A DNA stretch of 33,745 nucleotides. Origin: an uncultured Acetatifactor sp. Its GTDB lineage: Bacteria > Bacillota > Clostridia > Lachnospirales > Lachnospiraceae. The stretch covers positions 1 through 33,745 of the forward strand of contig CAKRRD010000037.1 of NCBI GenBank assembly GCA_934394815.1. Direction: 5' to 3'. How positions within the stretch are numbered: position 1 is the first letter of the stretch; the number at the start of each line of letters is the position of its first letter. This document shows positions 31,063 to 33,745 of the stretch, one piece after another. The notes beneath the pieces are model-generated. The model did no database searches, was not told where the DNA came from, and was given only the letters and a program-made list of their open reading frames with translations. Made by a program: the position numbers and the translations under genes.

Positions 31063-31186
31063 ATGTGATGCTTGTGGTCAGATTCAAAATATCCTTTTTC
31101 ATGTGTTTCATATAGGTGTCACTTGTGTTTCACGCATACAAATTGACCCTTTTTCATAACAATTCTTTATGAGTTCAAAGTATAAG

Positions 31187-31221
31187 AAAACCCTTGAAAA
31201 TACTGGATTTCCAAGGGTTTT
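31187..31221. terminator. Hairpin near the att-like site
   Basis: 10-bp arms AAAACCCTTG (31187-31196) and CAAGGGTTTT (31212-31221) with a 15-nt loop. The A and T runs at both ends would allow termination in either direction. Confidence 0.5.
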
Positions 31222-31250
31222 GATGTTCTTTTGATGTTCTTTTGATATTC
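31221..31250. repeat. Tandem 11-mer repeat, candidate integrase arm sites
   Basis: TGATGTTCTTT at 31221-31231 and 31232-31242, then TGATATTC at 31243-31250 (2.7 copies). It lies 7 bp from the att-like core at 31257. Short direct repeats next to a core are typical of arm-type binding sites of tyrosine integrases. Confidence 0.45.
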
Positions 31251-31256
31251 GGTTGA

Positions 31257-31276
31257 ATTATCTCTTTGATAACTAG
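31257..31276. other. att-core-like repeat of the rpsI 3' end
   Basis: ATTATCTCTTTGA (31257-31269) is identical to 32291-32303, which spans the rpsI stop codon; 18 of 20 bases match over 31257-31276 against 32291-32310. It is read as a second attachment core, about 1.03 kb from the first. Confidence 0.5.
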
Positions 31277-31302
31277 AATTAACGTTTTGATATCCTGAAA
31301 AG

Positions 31303-31316
31303 CCCCTAAACAGGGG
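31303..31316 (-). terminator. Short terminator after the DUF4160 cassette
   Basis: CCCCT (31303-31307) and AGGGG (31312-31316) with a 4-nt loop. On the minus strand it is followed by CTTTTC. It lies 76 bp after the last cassette gene. Confidence 0.5.
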
Positions 31317-31392
31317 ATTTGTGTATAATATTGTTGCATATGTGTTGTATGCTGGTGACTGCCTACACATTCCCAGGACTACTCATCAGAAT

Positions 31393-31671
31393 TTACTCTC
31401 CATAATATCCAGTATTCGCCAACTGCTGCCATTTTAAATACATTTCTTTATAATTCTTTTTAATAAATTTTCTAATTTCTCTTACTTCTCGCTCATTTAA
31501 TTGACCTTGTTTCTCAATGGTCGTATCTCCATCACTTTTTACAAAGAATTTTGCTGAACCTGCCTCTGTTAATTTTCTGTCACTTGCATGGACATGCATA
31601 GCCTCTATAACACAGCTTGCAGTATAATATAAATAATAACCACACACCTTAAATTCATAATATTTCGGCAT
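31393..31671 (-). CDS. DUF4160-like protein
   Basis: 92 residues from ATG 31671, directly after GGAGGAATC; the open frame extending upstream is shadow of the preceding gene. MPKYYEFKVCGYYLYY, then AMHVHAS (His-x-His-Ala at about residues 26-29), then KKNYKEMYLKWQQL near the end, follow the DUF4160 layout (P-x-HxHA, then a helix ending in W). DUF4160 genes are often next to DUF2442 genes and have been suggested to be toxin-antitoxin-like, but no activity is established. It overlaps the preceding gene by 17 nt and is last of a coupled three-gene operon. Confidence 0.65.
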   Translation of the reverse strand: MPKYYEFKVCGYYLYYTASCVIEAMHVHASDRKLTEAGSAKFFVKSDGDTTIEKQGQLNEREVREIRKFIKKNYKEMYLKWQQLANTGYYGE

Positions 31672-31894
31672 CGGATTCCTCCATAAATTCTTTATTTTTA
31701 TTGTAATAATCCAACACAATCTGAATTTCAATATCATCCATATTCGTTTCTACTATTTCATCTTTATAAATAACCGCTGCATTATTCAAGCAATTAAGAT
31801 TAAGAACTCTTATATAATCACCATCTTTTGTATATGCATATCCATTGATAATCATATTTGCATTATCAGCTACATCTTTTACACTAAGCTGCAT
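31655..31894 (-). CDS. Hypothetical 79-aa protein, middle gene of the cassette
   Basis: 79 residues behind a near-perfect AAGGAGG site. It contains INGYAYTKDGDYIRVLNLNC, then AVIYKDEIVETNMDDIEIQI, with an acidic end (FMEESDAEIL). Predicted mostly beta strand then a helix; no signal peptide. I do not recognise the family. Its acidic character and position before a DUF4160-like gene would fit a DUF2442-like partner, but the sequence does not clearly show that fold. It overlaps both neighbours (11 nt and 17 nt). Confidence 0.65.
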   Translation of the reverse strand: MQLSVKDVADNANMIINGYAYTKDGDYIRVLNLNCLNNAAVIYKDEIVETNMDDIEIQIVLDYYNKNKEFMEESDAEIL

Positions 31895-32153
31895 CTATCT
31901 TAACCTCCTTTATTGGTTTTAAGAATGTTTCTGTATCATAATATAGCATGTTAAGTATTGGAATTAAATCTATATATTCTTCAACTTCAGGCATTTCTTT
32001 ATATTTTGCCATCACAACCAGATATCCATTATCCCACTCAACTACTTTCGTATATCTCTCCAATTTATCAGAAGTGACAAAACGAACTCTTTGGTTATTA
32101 AATTCAAAAATTGTATACTTTCCATCATTAGTTAGAACTGCATAATCTTTCAT
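31884..32153 (-). CDS. Hypothetical 89-aa protein, first gene of the cassette
   Basis: 89 residues, with TTGGAGTGAT before the ATG. The start MKDYAVLTNDGKYTIFEFNN and the segment VRFVTSDKLERYTKVVEWDN, then YLVVMAKYK, read as an antiparallel beta sheet; the last third (IDLIPILNMLYYD, FLKPIKEVKI) is a helix and strand. I know no family. It heads the operon, just downstream of the rpsI terminator, with an AT-rich promoter region (TTGTGT, 17 bp, TAATAT). Its stop overlaps the next ATG by 11 nt. Confidence 0.65.
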   Translation of the reverse strand: MKDYAVLTNDGKYTIFEFNNQRVRFVTSDKLERYTKVVEWDNGYLVVMAKYKEMPEVEEYIDLIPILNMLYYDTETFLKPIKEVKIDAA

Positions 32154-32211
32154 TTAAATCACTCCAATCAAATAATCTCTTTTATATATTATAATAATAT
32201 CACAGTTTACA

Positions 32212-32246
32212 CAAAAAAACACCCCGGAACCGAAATTCCGAGGTGT
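32212..32246 (-). terminator. Native terminator of rpsI
   Basis: 11-bp arms ACACCCCGGAA (32219-32229) and TTCCGAGGTGT (32236-32246) with one G-T pair, followed on the minus strand by TTTTTTTG. It lies 45 bp after the rpsI stop codon carried by the fragment at 32292-32339. Confidence 0.8.
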
Positions 32247-32291
32247 AATATACTTTTCTGAAACGCCATAAGGCACTTTGAATTGTAAAGA

Positions 32292-32339
32292 TTATCTCTT
32301 TGAGAACTGGGGAGCACGACGAGCTGCCTTTAAGCCGTA
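32292..32339 (-). other. rpsI: 3' end of rpsI (ribosomal protein S9) as integration att site
   Basis: On the minus strand 48 bp encode YGLKAARRAPQFSKR and a stop, the almost invariant C-terminus of ribosomal protein S9. The frame before TAC (ATA GGT GAG) does not continue into S9, so only the gene end is present. A native-looking terminator follows. With an integrase gene ending 110 bp away, this is best read as the attachment site at the far end of an element inserted in rpsI; the full gene should lie beyond the element to the right. Confidence 0.85.
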
Positions 32340-32400
32340 CTCACCTATCCTTGATCCAAAAAGTCCAGTATTCATGCGGGTTTTCGGGCTTCCCTCTCTC

Positions 32401-32422
32401 AGTAAACCCATAGGTAAACCCA
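32401..32422. repeat. Direct repeats between att site and integrase
   Basis: GTAAACCCA occurs at 32402-32410 and again at 32414-32422, 12 bp apart. They are placed between the rpsI att fragment and the integrase stop, as expected for integrase arm-type sites. Confidence 0.45.
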
Positions 32423-32448
32423 CGAAATCGAGGAATTTTTGGTGCAAT

Positions 32449-33654
32449 TTAACGCAGCCCGAATGCAGCATTCACAACGCTGCTTAATTCCTCAAGTATA
32501 TTATACTTGACTTTCGCATAGATGTCCATAGTCGTTTTGCTGTTCTCATGGCCTGCCAGATACTGCACCGTCTTAGGATCAACACCTTTGTAAATCAGAT
32601 TAGTGATGTAGGTGTGCCGCAGCTGATGCGGAGTCACCTCAAAGTCCAGACTGTAAACCACATTTCCATTGTGCGCTGCCTTTTGCCCCAGAACCGGCTT
32701 CACCGTATGCTTTACCCTCTTGCCATCTTCATAGCGGTAATAGCAGCGTTCCTTGGTTGTACGGGTTACGATATATTGCCATAACCTTTTAAACTGCGTA
32801 TAGGACAAAGGGTCTCCATCCCGGTTTGCAACCACATAATCTGATGTCGATGTCTTCTTCGCCTCTTTCAGGCATTCCAGAAGATTGTCCGGCAGAGGGA
32901 CATTCCGATGCGCTGCCTTTGTTTTCAGCTCTGTCAGAATCACCGGACGATTATGCTCCGTATGCCAGGCTCTCCTAACGGTAAGGTACGGAGCCTCACA
33001 ATCCAGATACACCGAATCCCATTGAAGTCCGAGGATTTCTTCTCTCCGCAATCCTGCGTACAGCCCCAGCATCACAAACACATACGGCGGCAAGCCGTAA
33101 ATGGCATCCAACAGCTTATCCACCTGCTCATCCGTAAGCGGGAGACGATCCTTCTGGGGAATCCCGCCCACATTCTTCTTCAGATAGATGGTCGGATTCT
33201 CATCAATGATTTTACTCTCCATTGCTGCCGTGAAAATACACTTATATATAACATTCACGGATTTGTACACAGATGCCGACTTTTTCGATGCCGCCAGCAG
33301 TGCCAGGCGAATGTCATCTGCTGTTACATCTCCCATATGCATATCGCCCAAGGGCTTGATGATGTAGTTCTTCACCTTCGATGTATAGTCAATCAGCATT
33401 GTCATCCTGATCTGTGCCGACTGCATCAGCAACCATTTCTCGCAATACTCTTCCACCGTGGGTGTACTCCGGCGATACGTCTTGTTCTCAATCTGCTGGA
33501 TCGCTTCCTGTTCCTTCTGGTACAGTTCCTCTCTCGTCCTTGCATATAAGGAAACCCGCCGTCCCTGCTGATCTGTTACACGAGTTCGATAATATTGTGT
33601 TCCCTTCATGCTCACCGTACCATAATCGGGAAGCATCATTCTTCTTGCCGCCAT
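32449..33654 (-). CDS. int: Tyrosine site-specific integrase
   Basis: 401 residues from ATG 33654 behind GGAGG. Residues 1-60 form an arm-binding-like beta domain (DYGTVSMKGTQYYRTRV), 66-150 the SAM-like core-binding domain (VEEYCEKWL), and 170-401 the catalytic domain with Arg203 (AGLRREEILGL), Lys246 (LKTKAAHR), His343 and Arg346 (TPHQLRHTYI), His369 (LAGHENSKTT) and nucleophile Tyr379 (MDIYAKV). All six catalytic positions are intact, so it should be active. This is the Tn916/phage-type integrase of Gram-positive integrative elements. It points towards the rpsI att fragment. Confidence 0.95.
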   Translation of the reverse strand: MAARRMMLPDYGTVSMKGTQYYRTRVTDQQGRRVSLYARTREELYQKEQEAIQQIENKTYRRSTPTVEEYCEKWLLMQSAQIRMTMLIDYTSKVKNYIIKPLGDMHMGDVTADDIRLALLAASKKSASVYKSVNVIYKCIFTAAMESKIIDENPTIYLKKNVGGIPQKDRLPLTDEQVDKLLDAIYGLPPYVFVMLGLYAGLRREEILGLQWDSVYLDCEAPYLTVRRAWHTEHNRPVILTELKTKAAHRNVPLPDNLLECLKEAKKTSTSDYVVANRDGDPLSYTQFKRLWQYIVTRTTKERCYYRYEDGKRVKHTVKPVLGQKAAHNGNVVYSLDFEVTPHQLRHTYITNLIYKGVDPKTVQYLAGHENSKTTMDIYAKVKYNILEELSSVVNAAFGLR

Positions 33655-33745
33655 ATCATTACCTCCATTCCTGTTGATGCTTTCATTATTGCGGATTCAT
33701 CGTCCATACTCAACGATGTCGATTTTCACCGCCGAAAGCTTCGAG
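33655..33745. other. Right edge upstream of the integrase
   Basis: 91 bp holding the integrase ribosome site (about 33660-33668). Minus-strand frames entering from the edge end within about 50 bp (one ends in KIDIVEYGR), possibly the tail of an excisionase or regulator gene. Too short to call. Confidence 0.3.

Larger units (their letters stand above)
30763..31390. other. Interval with hairpins, att-like core and no supported gene
   Basis: It contains a perfect GC-rich hairpin (31039-31062), a second hairpin (31187-31221), an 11-mer tandem repeat (31221-31250), an att-core-like sequence (31257-31276) and a short terminator (31303-31316). A minus-strand ORF at 30905-31111 (68 codons) has no ribosome site and contains the 31039-31062 hairpin. 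I do not accept it as a gene, although its C-terminal half (SHKSFRNSQSG-like, FQWSSEAHYRL) looks protein-like. Confidence 0.5.

Noticed and set aside
30905..31111. 68-codon minus-strand ORF
   Set aside because: No ribosome site, and the frame runs through a perfect terminator hairpin. Part of it looks protein-like, so it may be a relic; kept only as a note.
31187..31260. CRISPR array
   Set aside because: The 11-mer copies are directly tandem with no spacers; no array-like repeat is seen anywhere in the window.
31167..31370. 67-codon minus-strand ORF
   Set aside because: Made of the att-like core, the 11-mer repeat and a hairpin; no ribosome site or coding character.
32278..32487. 69-codon plus-strand ORF over the att site
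   Set aside because: It is the reverse of the rpsI 3' end and the integrase tail; no ribosome site.
1..33745. tRNA, rRNA or known riboswitch genes
   Set aside because: I scanned gene gaps for T-loop motifs and cloverleaf-like stems and for familiar riboswitch cores and found none I could support by eye.

Overview
The window reads as chromosome of an anaerobic, butyrate-forming Firmicute, most likely Lachnospiraceae. The evidence is a complete thl-crt-hbd-bcd-etfB-etfA operon, strong GGAGG ribosome sites, TTGACA/TATAAT-type promoters, a long-form HPF, and SH3-NlpC/P60 and M23 wall hydrolases. This is inference from gene content; no 16S or other marker gene is present. Almost all genes lie on the minus strand, so transcription runs from high to low coordinates.

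Layout. (1) 1-2815 is an AT-rich accessory patch. It holds an RHH repressor operon with its own palindromic operator and a truncated restriction-specificity-like fragment, then an AAA ATPase/TOPRIM gene pair with the hallmarks of a two-gene anti-phage module. (2) 2923-5829 carries a small secreted/membrane protein, a deoxyinosine/uracil-DNA glycosylase, and the niacin salvage pair pncA-pncB. (3) 5842-14141 is a tightly packed run of ybaK, mtnA, a YkgJ-type cysteine-cluster protein, a chemoreceptor, a protease-less Lon-type AAA+ ATPase and an SF1 helicase with an N-terminal KTSC-like and a C-terminal nuclease-like domain. Two junctions there overlap by exactly 14 nt. (4) 14266-20667 is the butyryl-CoA operon, with terminator, promoter, a Rex-like operator and two intercistronic hairpins. 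(5) 20692-25433 has M23 peptidase, hpf, a 620-bp gene-free stretch with a cluster of DnaA boxes, an SH3-NlpC/P60 hydrolase and trxB. (6) 25653-29256 has an SDR, a small conserved protein, an HD hydrolase, a YhfC-type membrane protein and a Ham1-type NTP pyrophosphatase. (7) 29340-33745 is mobile or accessory: an AlbA_2 regulator with an internal deletion, a three-gene DUF4160-type cassette, a 48-bp copy of the rpsI 3' end with its terminator, and a tyrosine integrase.

How parts fit. The butyryl-CoA operon takes two acetyl-CoA to butyryl-CoA with NAD(P)H and the electron-bifurcating Bcd-Etf complex; the Rex-like site would tie it to NADH/NAD+. PncA and PncB feed NAD recycling. The integrase probably inserted an element into the 3' end of rpsI. 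The fragment here is the displaced gene end, so the element should continue to the right beyond the window, with intact rpsI at its far side. A second copy of the att core about 1.03 kb to the left brackets the DUF4160 cassette, which could be an integrase-less passenger.

The best candidates for something undescribed are the att-bracketed three-gene cassette, the ATPase/TOPRIM pair with its palindrome-embedded promoter, and the chemoreceptor/Lon-like AAA+ (Walker B Asp to Asn)/cysteine-cluster operon.
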